Source: Chrysomallon squamiferum
Taxonomy: Eukaryota; Mollusca; Gastropoda; Neomphalida; Peltospiridae
NCBI GenBank assembly: GCA_012295275.1
Contig: CM022670.1
Location: 5,550,142-5,614,141 of the forward strand
DNA: 64,000 nt
Direction: 5' to 3'
Position numbers and translations under genes: made by a program. Positions 31,601 through 43,240 of the stretch are shown piece after piece. The notes beneath the pieces were generated by a model. It was given only the letters and a program-made list of their open reading frames with translations. It ran no database searches and was not told the origin of the DNA. Position 1 is the stretch's first letter, and every line of letters starts with the position of its first letter.

Positions 31601-34600
31601 ACTGTACTGTTATTACAGCTATCTTTGTTTACTGTTATTTTATTTACTATCTGTGACAGTAAACTGTATTGCATGTTATTACAGCTGTCTGTGTTTACTG
31701 TTATTTTATTTACTATCTGTGACAGTAAACTGTACTGCGTGTTATTACAGCGGTCTGTGTTTACTGTTATTTTATTTACTATCTGTGACAGTAAACTGTA
31801 CTGTGTGTTATTACAGCTGTCCGTTATGCTGACAAAATGCAGAAGGAGATCACTAACAAGAGGTCTGAAGTAGACAGTCTTCTGTCCAAAGTGCGCAGAC
31901 TTGAAGACAAGCTGGATGTTCTTATAAAGGTGTGTGTGTGTGAAAGGTTTATACTAGATGGATGCTAATAAGGTATGTGTAAATGAGTTCTCTAGACAAG
32001 ATGTTATGTAGCTGTGTATAAATTATATCTACAGAGAAAATATTATTAAGGTATGTATAAATGATCTGTATAGGTAAGATGTTATTACAGTATGTATAAA
32101 GGATGTGTATAGTGAAGATGCTATTAAGGTGTGTATAAATGGTGTCTGTATAGATGTCAATATGGTATCTGTTAAATGGTGTGTATAATGATATGTTTAC
32201 AGGAAAAGCGTAGTATAGAGAAGGACAAAGATGAACTGAAAAGAGCCTTGCTGAAGTCAATCAGTAACAGTGAACATCTTTCTGAGCAACTAGAAAACTG
32301 CATATGCAAGAACAAGAAACTGGAAGAAAATATCACTCAGCTGGAAGCAGCAGTAGACAAAGTCAGTGTTGGTTCTTAGTATTTTCTGTGTATGCTTTTG
32401 TAAGTGAATGAGTAAGCGTGAGAAAAAGTAAATGAACTTCATGATTAGAAAGGTGGGATGGGGTAAGAGTGACAAAGTGAATGATAAATTAATAAGAATG
32501 AGAGGTGAAATTGAATGTGTTTGTGTATTGAATAAAATACATGGTTCACATCCTATCACTTTCCTGTAATGTTGCTGCTTGGATCACATTGCTGTAAACC
32601 TCAGTCACAGATGATTGTGTTCTGTAATTTTAGTTTAACATAGGTAATCATGTTTTATAACTTTACTCCAGTTCCACTATTATAAATATTTGATTGTGTT
32701 GTATAACTTTACCATTATGATAGAAATAATGAAAACATTTTATGGCAGTTAATGGTATATTTCACTTAATGTTGAAAATTTCTCTTGTAAATTTGCATTG
32801 TTTAATTCAGTGCTAGATAGGACTACATTCATTCTATGACTGATGTATCATTATTGTATTTATGACAGGCCATGTTGAAGACAGACAGCAGGAGTCAAAT
32901 GGAGAGTTTTCTGCAAGAAATGACTCGAGCTAAGATCAATCACCAGCTCAATCTGAAGGTTTTACATCTAGCATAATATTCTGTACACAAAAACACTTTC
33001 CTTAGTTTCTACAGATCTTACACACCACTATCAGTCATTACAACTGTATAACTTACATAGTAATATCAGTTGTCACCACTGTATAACTAACAGACTAATA
33101 TCAGTTGTCACAACTGAATAACAACTTACACACTAATATCAGTTATTATTACATTAGTTTGAATTTTTTCAGGAAGCAGAGCAAACTGCTCACACCAAGA
33201 CTCAGTATATTGTCCAGCCTGCACCGTCTGTTGTCCAGAATCCAGCATCCACTGTGCAGCCTCGTCCATCCAGTGTGCAGCCTTGTCCATCCAGTGTGCA
33301 GTCTTGTCCATCCACTGTGCAGCCTCGTCCATCCAGTGTGCAGTCTTGTCCATCCAGTGTGCAGCCTCGTCCATCCAGTGTGCAGCTTTGTCCATCCAGC
33401 GTGCAGTCTTCATCAGTGTTAGAACCACAAATACTGGAACAAGATGGTGGATACTCTAACAGGGGGAAACTGCAGACTGATGACAGAAAAAAACCTGCCA
33501 GTGTACGTAATCAGTCTGTTTTAGCATCAGTTTAAACAACCTAAAAACGTTTGTCATATATATACTGACTTGTTTATTTGACATTTATCTACTTTGCCTG
33601 TTGATTTATATTTAGTGCTGCTTTATTTATTTCAGTTGACATATTTAAAATATATATGAGCTACTCCCCCAAAAGTGGGCACTTCTTTCACAGGCCAATA
33701 AAGAGATAATCATCTTACAACTAATTAGATAAATATTTATTAATTTTGGGATCTGTGCATGAAACCCTCAAATAAGTATTCATCTTTCACCCAAAGATAG
33801 AAAAATTAACAAACCATAGTATGAAACCCGTTTTTTTACATTTTCTGAAGCATACCTTCATATAGCTTGGCTAATTCAGTTGAAACACTTTTTCCTATGT
33901 TGTTTTCATTGTGCTAAGCTTGGATGTACTCTGTGTGCCATACATAGGAAGAGCAGTCATGACATCAACTTTCCTTATGTTATTTCGTATTACAATGAAC
34001 TATGTAGCAGTTTTGGTCAGTCAAAAGTAGAATACTACAATGATATGCATGGAAACAATGCAAGCTGAGAGGAGAATGCTGTTTGACTAGATAGCAGTCA
34101 AGTCTGCACATGTTTCTTGGAGTTGACTCTATGGATTAGCTGACTTTCTGTATTGCAGAGGTTTATGATTAAACATTAAATGCTTATAATGCTTTTATGT
34201 AATATATGTATATATATATATATATATATATTTTTTAAATAGAAGGGTTTAAAATTAAATGAAACTGTTTAAAATACTTAAATGTCAAAAATCATGGCCC
34301 ATGTTAAGAAAGTTAATCTGTACTATTGTAAGATGTTTGATCTGTCTGAATCTGTTTTTTTTTGTTTTTTTTAATATTGCCTTCTTTAAATGCAGTAATG
34401 TGATTCTAAATATTTTATAAATACATTTGAGACTATAATGTAACACCCCCCAAAAATAAATGTAAATCCACCTCTTTTTAAACTTAGAAAAACAACAGAT
34501 AAATGTTGAGAACACAGACAAATTCGAATTCATTCTTGCTGAAGCTTGTTTTCTGATCAGACTTGTTTTCTCAAAGTTTTTTGGCTTAAGTTATCTAAAA

Positions 34601-37600
34601 ATGGATGGTTGCTGTGGATTTCAGGACAGAACGCAGAGGCAGACTTCAAGGTCTTAAATCAGTCAGTTTCCTATTAACAAACATTTTGAAGCTTTTATTA
34701 TACCCACATAATATATATTATGTGATTATCTGAGTTTTCAATTTTTTATACACGAATCACAATTTTCATCAATTTTTAATACATTATTACCATTTTTTTA
34801 GTAAATTAATTTAAAATAGCAGCTATAATATTAACTAAAATGTATATTTTTTGCAGCCTTCGAGTAAAGGGTACAGAGAAATTGGACAGGAATTCAAATT
34901 ACTGCTGAGTGAAATGAGGAATCTAATAGCTGGACAAAGAGAAGTGAACCGAAGTGCAAAGTCATCATCCAAACTGACTGCAAACAGAATGAGGAGTGAA
35001 AAGTAACAACATGGTTCTGTCTAGTGTAGCTGTTTAAATCATTAGGGCAATATATTTGTTTACATCAGCATTAAATAACAGTTTGTGTAATCATTTTTAT
35101 ATTTATTTACATTAGTACTGTGTATGTAACGTTTTTGTTTTTACTTCAGTATTAAAACCTAGTTTGTGTAGTATATTTGTTTACGTCAGTTTCAGAAACT
35201 TAATTTGTGTAGTGTGTTTATTTTCAGTGAATAAGAAATGGCTTACACAGTGTTACCAAATGTAATTACAAAAATGTAAATGTTTTATGTATCACATTAT
35301 AATGTTACTTTTGAGTTAGGAATGTTATATACATTAAGAAACAAGATTTTTGACTATCAAATATAAATCAATTTATATGTTATTTTTGAGTTAGAAATTC
35401 AACTGCATTTCTGGAGAAGAACAGTTTCTCAGATTCTGATGTCAGTGATGACTGTAAGTCAAGGATGGATTTCTCAGAAATATCCTGCACTCAAGGTAAA
35501 AATAAATGTATATCAGTTTTTCTTTTTCTTTTTTTTTATGATTGTTGTTGTTATTATATTTTATTATTTCTTCTTCTTTTTTTTTTTTTTTTTTTTTTTT
35601 TGTGTGTGTATGTGTGTTTCTTTTCTTTGGACTTTTTCTAATATAACATCCCACAGTTCATTCAGACTGTAATATAATAACCTACAGTGTTTAAAATCAC
35701 CTGATTATTGTGCATATCTACTTTACAGTTATTTGTTATCTTTAGATACAGTCTGTAATGTTTCAAATGATACATTTCTATTATAGAAAGAGTGAGTAGC
35801 AGTTCTCTTTCCAGTTTTGGCAACTACTCTGCAGGTGTGGACAACAGCGCTACTGCAACATCATACAGTGAACTTGGTCTGAGTAGTTCTCCTTCCAGAC
35901 ACCCAGGTACTGCGTCATCCTGCATCATTTCATTTATGTCAGAACTCTGTTTACACCGTCTCACTTTACAAACACTAACACATTGTGTTTGTTTATCTAT
36001 CTGTCTGTCTGTATTGTGAAGATCTGCAAACACTGATGTTGAATATCTGACTGTCTACAGACAGAGGTATATCTCATTGTCTGCAAACACTGACATTGTA
36101 TAATGCAGAATCTACAAATGCTGACATCGTGTTTCATCCTATGAAACAGCACTGACATTGTGTATCCAGCTGTCTGTGAATACTGACACTAAATACAAAC
36201 ACTGACATTGTATTATATCTCACTCTATACAAACACTAAGGAATGGTAAGATAGCTAACAAGTGACATGTTATTTCTTCTGATACTAACAAATAGTTGTT
36301 GATAGAATTAACAACAAAATCTGGTTCTTTATCAAACATATACAGTTATATTTTTCTTTTTTTTTTTTTTTTTTTTTTTTATCAACTTCAAATATTAAAA
36401 GAGATAAACCTAAACTCTAACATTTAGGAATTAGTCTAGTCCACTTTTAAGATGTTGTGTTTCTTTAGACATCAAATTTACTTTTGCTCTCAGCTGTCTG
36501 GAAATACCTGTACATAAAAAAAGCAAAAAACCAGTAAACTGCAGCCACTCCTCTTAACAGTATTTATCAGATCTTTGTCTTCAGTCTTATATAAAAAACA
36601 GCAATTTATCACTAGACAAATTTCACATTGCCAGTTAGAAAAGAAAAATGGTTTGTTTAGCCTTTATAAAAAACAAAATAATAATTAAAAAATGGATCAC
36701 ACTGAAAGTCTTGACATGTTTCTTTATTTGCATTTTTACAGAACAGAGTTAATTAGAAATTGCTCACAATGAATTTAATTGCAGTTAGGTACATGTACAT
36801 GTAAGATTTAATTTATGATCACAAACACATTGATTATAACTTGCATTGATCTATTAATATGTTATTTTCAGAATCATTTAATGGTAATTAATTATTTTAA
36901 GTACTTTTGAAGACTTGTATGGTTAGCTGTAAAAAACTAAAAATGTCTTGAAGATAATCAGATGTGTCTACTATCATTGTAAATCCTTTCATCAGACATA
37001 AATAGCAAGCATTTCAAAATTAATTATCTTACTTTTTTCAGCTTTATTTTCAGGTATAAAAACCATTTATTTTCATTATTATGTTTTACTGTAAAACACC
37101 ATAAGCTGGTTGGAAAGTTATGATACACACCAGCGTCTGTAAAATAATATTTAAATGATGTTTGCAGGTGAGGTAGCTTTGCCAGACACCAAGGCTTTAT
37201 GCAAGCGTCTGGAAAAACAGATAGAATACCTTTCTAGAATGGGAGGTAATTTACAGAAAGAAAACAGAGGTACGTTTTAACATTTAGTAAAACAGAAGAG
37301 AGGATGGACAGACAAACTTCTTTCTTATAGATATCTGTTTTTCAAAGATGGTTGGATGAATGTAATACGGTTATCTGCTTTTTACATCCCATACTTGTAG
37401 CTGACTGATATAATTAGATAATTTTGATGAAACTGCTGAACTGTTTAAAGATTATAAAAGTAGTTATCTGCCTATAGCTTTGATAGAATAATTTGACTAA
37501 AGTTGTGACATGGCTTTAAGTTTGGTAGAGGTTGTAATTTATAACAATGCATTTGTTTGTTGCAGAGATGGCTGACTTGATAGACACTCAGGGAAAGAAG

Positions 37601-37651
37601 TTGCGCGTGGCTCGGAACAACGAATGCAAACTGAGAAATACTTCTCAGTGA
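22071..37651 (+). CDS. CCDC158: Coiled-coil domain-containing protein 158-like, 25 exons
   Basis: Long alpha-helical coiled-coil protein of about 1260 residues (human CCDC158 is 1113). Its role is poorly known. Exons: 22071-22317, 23137-23174, 23497-23582, 24160-24309 (or -24369), 24546-24615, 24881-24990, 25917-26007, 26651-26887, 27325-27401, 28062-28094, 28404-28514, 28736-28850, 29048-29167, 29384-29581, 30019-30805, 31223-31288, 31817-31929, 32203-32361, 32869-32958, 33173-33502, 34857-35002, 35395-35495, 35787-35906, 37168-37269, 37566-37651. Phases agree throughout. Segments resembling human CCDC158 from memory: DIDRLEKMLEVVKQECSNQ; KVKLREKRIGELEEER; MQKEITNKRSEVDSLLSKV; and the C-terminus LCKRLEKQIEYLS...ENREMADLID. 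The N-terminus is Ser-rich and not coiled. A Ser/Pro-rich linker with a VQPRPSS-type repeat separates the main coil from the short C-terminal coil. The start ATG is preceded by AAACAAA. An AATAAA lies at 37706. Confidence 0.8.
25647..25892. repeat. (TG)n microsatellite
   Basis: About 245 bases of GT with scattered interruptions, ending about 25 bases before the acceptor of CCDC158-like exon 25917. Just upstream, 25255-25360 carries about seven copies of actcagacaattcccc. Confidence 0.95.
27405..27845. repeat. 36-bp intronic minisatellite of the CCDC158-like gene
   Basis: About twelve copies of 'agtcaccaacaagttattct' plus 'tagttcattataaata', starting a few bases after the donor at 27402. Units differ mainly by caccaac versus cactaaa. 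Confidence 0.9.
28557..28680. repeat. (CT)n microsatellite
   Basis: About 55 CT units then four CTCTGT units, in the intron between exons ending 28514 and starting 28736. Confidence 0.95.
28835..28918 (+). repeat. 38-bp duplication across a CCDC158-like donor site
   Basis: Two full copies of a block starting aaagtggcaa and ending atactgtag, plus the start of a third. The real donor is at 28851 (AGA|GTAAGT) and its copy at 28889 (AGA|GTAAAT). Confidence 0.8.
29564..30000 (+). repeat. 32-33 bp tandem repeat seeded by a CCDC158-like donor, degenerating downstream
   Basis: Copies of 'aaccaaatcaaagacagg' followed by gtgagta-type sequence. GTGAGT donors occur at 29582 (used), 29615, 29647 and 29679. 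They are followed by about ten more diverged units (gtgagtacttttaacaacta type) up to the next acceptor. Confidence 0.8.
30019..30805 (+). CDS. CCDC158: Largest coiled-coil exon of the CCDC158-like gene
   Basis: Uninterrupted heptad-rich sequence of 262 codons starting VAAVEETERVQREKLETQLS, with almost no Pro or Gly, as expected for a continuous parallel coiled coil. The open frame runs to a stop at 30814-30816. The donor GTTTGT after 30805 gives phase 1 and joins the next exon (31223) in frame. The matching human region continues without a stop, so splicing is preferred over termination. A truncated form ending KSLY through intron read-through remains possible. Confidence 0.8.
31300..31816 (+). 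repeat. 62-67 bp minisatellite carrying repeated acceptor sites before exon 31817
   Basis: About eight copies of a unit ending ttattacagctgtc. AGs of the unit end at about 31556, 31618, 31684, 31750 and 31816, the last being the true acceptor. The array fills almost the whole intron. Its open frames (LLFYLLSVTVNC) are artefacts. Confidence 0.85.
31930..32170 (+). repeat. Degenerate repeat with recurring aaggtatgt donor-like sites
   Basis: The donor ATAAAG|GTGTGT at 31930 is followed by four or five related sequences (taaggtatgtgtaaat, taaggtatgtataaat, acagtatgtataaa, taaggtgtgtataaat), spaced roughly 40-65 bp across the short intron. Confidence 0.6.
33173..33502 (+). CDS. CCDC158: CCDC158-like linker exon with a 21-bp coding minisatellite
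   Basis: Encodes about eight copies of a heptapeptide of the type VQPRPSS / VQPCPSS / VQSCPSS between the main coil and the C-terminal coil. The unit is Pro/Ser-rich, so it cannot extend a coiled coil. It probably forms a flexible linker whose length may vary between individuals. Of several nearby GT sites, the donor after 33502 (GTACGT) is the one that gives phase 0 and keeps the next exon (PSSKGYREIG) in frame. Confidence 0.75.
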
Positions 37652-37705
37652 CCTGAATTTATATTTAATAATTAACACCATTATTCATTCAAGAAATCTA
37701 TCTAC

Positions 37706-37711
37706 AATAAA
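37706..37711 (+). promoter_or_regulatory. Candidate polyadenylation signal (AATAAA) of the CCDC158-like gene
   Basis: AATAAA lies 55 bases after the stop codon. A further AATAAA at 38422 could end a longer 3' UTR. The choice cannot be made from sequence alone. Confidence 0.4.
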
Positions 37712-39179
37712 AGTTATTGTAGAGATAATTCAGTATCACTGCTCATGTCAGATAATTGCATTTTGGAAAGAGCTGTAATATTTGTTTGTTACTGCATTAT
37801 TCTAGAGAATGTTCACAACAGATATGTAACTGTTTTTCATGGATATCAGCCTGTTATGTCTAATTTATTTCATCCTTCATTCAATGTTTCCTGTCTCACT
37901 ACAATTACTATATCTTAGTTATTTCTTATTAAGTAACTTCTGGAAAAAAGTACCAGTTTGCCATGTTAAATTATATTTCATTTGGTATTAATTAGTATCT
38001 AGCTCGATTTGTTATACGATTATCTCTGTGTAACAATATTTACTTGTGATTTCATATTGTATGTGTAACTATATTTATTTCTATTTTAATAATGTCTATT
38101 ATATATATTTATTCCTTATGTAATATTTGCATAAATATATTCCTGATAAATAAGCTGTAAACTTGTATTCATTCCTGATTTAAATAGTATGTACATATCT
38201 GTCTTCCTGAATTAAATGGGATTCATGCAATTTGCTTGTATAATTTATTTTTAATTACGTTATTACAAAGCTGGAAATAGTTTGGGATTCTATTCAGGAT
38301 TATTTGTGAATTTTTTAACTTATTCAAAGCTAAACAAAAGCATCACATATTTACCATCAACATTAACAAATGACCACATTTATATTTACAGCTTTATATA
38401 TGCTGATTTTGTATTTTTTGCAATAAAGTTTTAGATGTATTCAGTTAGTTTTTTGTTTAAAGTGAAAAATATTTTTCTCATGCAAGCACTGATTTTGATT
38501 TCTAGAAGTCATTTGGACATCATCTAACCTGTGTCTTTATTTACACATCATATGTCCTTGTTATTTATTAAGTATAAAATGACCCGAATTCTAACAATTA
38601 TTTTTATCTGATAAAATTGCTTAGTTTTATAGATTTTGTAGTCTGTACTCTAATTTATCATAAAATCCTGTTTTGGGTACATTTCTAATAAAAGTATATT
38701 AATAATGTTGGTCTTGTGGCTATAAATATCAAAGTGAACATCATGTGATTGTGCAAGAGATTTCCAATTAGTCAAAATTACATCTGACAAAAGTAATTCC
38801 CTCACAGTGTGCGGCACTTGAAAGAGAAATATTGAATGCTAAGAAAACATTTCTTCTTCAGTGTGACTGCCACTGCAATCTCCAGTTGTAACTCTCACTG
38901 TCAATATGTCACAGTGTTTACTGAGGACATTTTTTTCTGTTTTGACATCACATCATAATTACCCAGAAATGTGCACTTGGAGGCAAATCAAGAGATTCAC
39001 TTGTTCAATAACTATAAATATCTTTATCACAATGTATTCTTTTTGTTATAGTAATTTTTTTTTTTTTTTTTTTTTTTTTTATCCGTATCTGATATAATAG
39101 ATATCTATCTATATAATTAATTTACCAGTTTATTAGAGATATCTATATTATACTCAGTTATTATAGATAGGCATATTAT
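37712..39179. other. Intergenic, no gene seen
   Basis: AT-rich sequence downstream of the CCDC158-like gene. It holds a second possible AATAAA (38422), a poly(T) tract (39057) and no convincing open frame. Confidence 0.5.
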
Positions 39180-40170
39180 TATAGTATACTCAATTACAAC
39201 CAGCAGAGGTCAGTAACAGTTAAAACCAACACAGTGATCACTAACAGTTACAACCAATACAGACGTCAATAACGGTTACAACCAACACAGTGATCAGTAA
39301 CAATTACAACCACTATAGATGTCAGAAACGGTTACAACCAACACAGTGATCAATAACAGTTCCATCCATTACAGCGATCAGAAACAGTTACAACCAATAC
39401 AGACGTCAATAACGGTTAAAACCAACAATGATCAGTAACAGTTACAACCAGTACAGAGATCAATAACGGTTACAACCAACACAGTGATCAGTAACAGTTA
39501 CAACCCATACAGTGATCAGTAACAGTTACAACCAATACAGTGATCAGTAACAGTTACAACCAATACAGTGATCAGTAACACTTACAACCAACACTGACCA
39601 GTAACAGTTACGACCAACACAGTGATCAGTAACAGTTACAACCAATACAGCGATCAGTAACAGTTATAACCAATACAGAGGTCAATAACGGTTACAACCA
39701 ACACAGTGATCAGTAACAGTTCCAACCAATACAGTGATCAGTAACAGTTCCAACCAATACAGCGATCAGTAACAGTTACAACCAATACAGACGTCAATAA
39801 CGGTTAAAACCAACATAGTGATCAATAACAGTTACAACCAATACATTAATCAGTAACAGTTACAACCAATACAAAGGTCAATAACGGTTATAATCAATAC
39901 AGAGGTCAATAACAGTTACAGCCAACACAGAGGTCAATAACAGTTAAAACCAATACAATGACCAATAACAGTTAAAACCAACACAGACGTCAATAACGGT
40001 TACACCAACAGTGATCAGTAACAGTTAAAACCAATAGAGTGATCAGTAACAGTTACAGCCAGCACTGTGGTCAGTAACGGTTACAGCCAGCACAGTGATC
40101 AGTAACAGTTAAAACCAATACAGTGATCAGTAACAGTTACAAACAACATTGTGGTCAGTAATGTTGCAAC
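39180..40170. repeat. 28-bp minisatellite
   Basis: About 35 copies of 'atcagtaacagttacaacca' plus atacagtg, with caataacggtt variants. It lies in the intergenic space between the CCDC158-like gene and the neuropeptide gene. Period 28 shifts frame every unit and the units contain TAA, so it is not coding. Confidence 0.9.
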
Positions 40171-40814
40171 CAGCGCGGTGGTCAGTGACAGTTGTGACAG
40201 AGGAAGTAATAATAATGTTCAGCAACACATATCCGAGGGCTCCTTTGTGAGCCACGGGGTATCCCCACCCCCAGTAAGAGATAAAACAACATCCAACCCA
40301 CAGACAGAAGAAACCCCCATCAATCCTAACTAGTTGCACTCTATAACCAGTATGTCGATTCACTGTTTGAAAAACATTCAGATATTGTACTCATTAATTT
40401 CTTTTCTGCTGAAAATATTTGTCTTTGTCATAGCGACGTTTTCTCTTATTAGTTGTCATCCAACAATACGACATGTTTGTCCCAAGTGCATTGCCTGACA
40501 AACATGCGGTGAGCGGTTGACACAAAGTAGCATACAACACAAAGAGTAAGTATATTGGTCTGCAGCAACTGTTGACACAAGTCAGTTGTTTGTTATAAAA
40601 GTGTGGTCATTCACATCAGTATTAAATAAAGATCATTAGATGTATACGTTTCATCAATGTATCTGACAATAAACTGTACCTGAATATTATCTCTTCCAAT
40701 TATATGCTCGACAATAGTTCAAACCATTAAGTACAGAGACTAATTTACATTAATATCCATAACAGCCATCACACATACTGAGCATAATTCTTAATGACTC
40801 TTATCCAGTTCAAA

Positions 40815-41425
40815 ACCTATACAAACCGGTTTTGTTTTACCTATACAAACCTGTTAACAGTTTTACCTATACAAACCTGTGTTAACAGTTTTACCTATAC
40901 AAACCTGTGTTAACAGTTTTACCTATACAAACCGGTTTTGTTTTACCTATACAAACCTGTTAACAGTTTTACCTATACAAACCTGTGTTAACAGTTTTAC
41001 CTACACAAACCTGTATTAAAATGTTTTACCTATACAAACCTGTTAACAGTTTTACCTATACAAACCTGTGTTAACAGTTTTACCTATACAAACCTGTGTT
41101 AACAGTTTTACCTATACAAACCTGTGTTAACAGTTTTACCTATACAAACCTGTATTAAAATGTTTTACCTATACAAACCTATATTAACATGTTTTACCTA
41201 TACAAACCTGTATTAACATGTTTTGCCTACACAAACCTGTATTAAAATGTTTTACCTATACAAACCTATATTAACATGTTTTACCTATACAAACCTGTAT
41301 TAACATGTTTTGCCTACACAAACCTGTATTAAAATGTTTTACCTATGTTTTACCAATACAGAACTGTATTAACATGCTTTACTATGCAAAACTGCATTAA
41401 CTTTTTTTACCTATACAAACTTGTA
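40815..41425. repeat. About 28-bp minisatellite
   Basis: About 21 copies of 'acctatacaaacctgtgtta' plus acagtttt, shifting to a tattaacatgtttt variant in the distal half. Confidence 0.9.
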
Positions 41426-41945
41426 TTTATAGACTATGTAGACTGTAAACCAATAAAAATACACTGATTATATGAATTATAAACGTTATATGTACATATA
41501 CAGACTATGTGTACTACCAACTAGTATAAATACACTAACTAAATTCGATGTTCAATTTGACAGAATTATCCACACTCTTGTTGCTTCTTCTCGTCATTTT
41601 ATTATTATTAATAACGTTTTATTCTTAATTCATTAGAAAATTATGTTCGTATATTGAACGTTACTTATTACGGTTCTGGCGAATATTGTTTTCTGTTAAA
41701 CAAGCGCCGAGAAAACCGTGTAAATAAAAAATATCTCCAGCGTTTTATTGCGGTGTCCTGGCAAAGCGCAAGAGACGTGGGAATACTTCGGAGTACTTTA
41801 TATTGGTTGTATTCTCCTTCCAAAAACTCAGCTCATCTCATCACCGTTTTGATCGAGGATCTACTTTATTATCCCCCAGCGTCGCGCCTTCTGTAATAAA
41901 GTGAATGACGCGCAGCATTTGAGATGCTAAAGATATATAAGATTT

Positions 41946-41947
<2 letters not shown>

Positions 41948-41999
<52 letters not shown>
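41948..41999. repeat. Poly(T) tract of about 50 bases
   Basis: Homopolymer on the plus strand (poly(A) on the minus strand). It could be the tail of a retroposed sequence inserted on the minus strand, but no element body is recognised beside it. Similar shorter homopolymers occur at 15606, 36357, 39057, 42722, 52756, 56336 and 63050. Confidence 0.8.
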
Positions 42000-42000
<1 letters not shown>

Positions 42001-42559
42001 TAATGCAAGACTGTAGTGTGAAAAGTCAAGTAACTGGAGAGTTCGTGATAAAATACATGAGTTATCTCTCATTCACTCCATCTTTTGTTTAAGGAAATTT
42101 TTTTGTTAGCTGGTGTTCTCGTTAAATTAATGTTTGTAGTAACTTAGTCATTTGCTTTCGAAATAGATAAATATTAATTAATAATAATTCAACTCAAATT
42201 GTTATCTAACTGGAACTTTCAGTAATTTCAGTCATCACATGTGACTTTGCCTACCAGGCTCAAGTAGGTAAAAAAAAATATTAAAAATTAAAAAAATTAA
42301 AAAAACTTAATGATCTTACGATGACATCATACGTATGTCAATACAAGCCAATTAGGTAGGAATGACATCACACAGATTTCAGTAAATAGAATTACCGAAC
42401 AGCTAATTCAGACATCAACCAAAATGTCGCTTGCATGCCACTATGTATCCGATGCTGTGAATGTATAAATGTATTCTTAGTTGCCTAAAACTGACAGCAT
42501 ATACATACAAACACACACAAATAAATAAACAGAAAAAACCAAACATCCATACACACACC

Positions 42560-43240
42560 AGTGCTTTCATTAGTCTAACAGTGAGGTCACATATCGATAA
42601 ATGCTCTCAGCTATTCATCACTGACCTCACGATATTGACGTATCATATCTATTAATGATGATATTTTATCATCCTGTCTCACAGTTGTCTAATATAGGCG
42701 TTATGTATTTATTAGTGGATTTAAAAAAAAAAAAAAAAAAAAAAAATTCAAAATACTAACGTGATATATCTATTATTGTTCTCAGTAGTTTAACAATGCC
42801 GTCATATTCTGCAGAATCCCCAAGTGTCGAACAATGACAACACATAACTAAGTGTCCTCAGTAGTTTAACAATGACGTACTATCTTCCAGCATCCAAAAG
42901 GCCGCTTGTCAACAGTGGAGTCCTCATTTGATATGTCATTGTCTAACATTGACGTCAGGTATTTAATATAATGGTCAATAATCTAACAGTAACGTCATAT
43001 CTCCCAGTACCTGTCAAACACTGACGTCATATCGTATAGTTTTCACAACATTCTAACACTAACACATATCTAACAGCGGTCAATAGTCTAACGATGATGT
43101 CCCAAATCTGTCATTATTCTTAATTGTCTAGTGCTGACGTAAATATCTGACTGTAACTTGACGCCTTACATCTATCAGTTAACTTAAATATTTAATTGTC
43201 ACTAAATTCGAGTTACCTAACAATGACGCCAACAGTGTGT
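42560..43240. repeat. Degenerate array with recurring TGACGTCA-type sites
   Basis: Loosely repeated units of the form taacaatgacgtcatatctcc...gtcaataatc. Full or near TGACGTCA (cAMP response element-like) sequences recur at roughly 42795, 42872, 42949, 42990, 43021, 43096, 43135 and 43224. Embedded in it is a fragment of the neuropeptide exon (42897-42940). Confidence 0.5.
42897..42940 (-). pseudogene. Duplicated fragment of the neuropeptide precursor exon
   Basis: Thirty-five bases (cgcttgtcaa-agtggagtcctcattt-gata-gtc) match the 5' part of the peptide exon at 45037-45073 with two mismatches. On the minus strand it reads NDISNEDSTVDKRP, against DDVSNEDSTIDKRP in the gene. The frame then diverges into PFGCWKIVRHC and a stop. 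It has no MFV repeat. The flanking sequence looks like the surrounding array, and the possible acceptor (caatgttag) is weak. Confidence 0.7.

Noticed and set aside
31563-31873. Frames of the type LLFYLLSVTVNC
   Set aside because: Repeat translation in an intron, inconsistent with the phase of the flanking exons.
33126-33428. Minus-strand MDKAAHWMDEAAHWM repeat frame
   Set aside because: Antisense of the 21-bp coding repeat, whose sense strand is in phase with neighbouring exons.
33880-34068. 62-codon plus-strand frame with several Cys/His
   Set aside because: Considered as a zinc-finger or transposase relic; spacing fits no known motif and no flanking element ends were seen.
22071-37651. 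Identification as ODF2 or another centrosomal coiled-coil protein
   Set aside because: Conserved blocks (MQKEITNKR, the DIDRLEKMLEVVKQEC block and the C-terminal LCKRLEKQIEYL block) fit CCDC158 better than ODF2.
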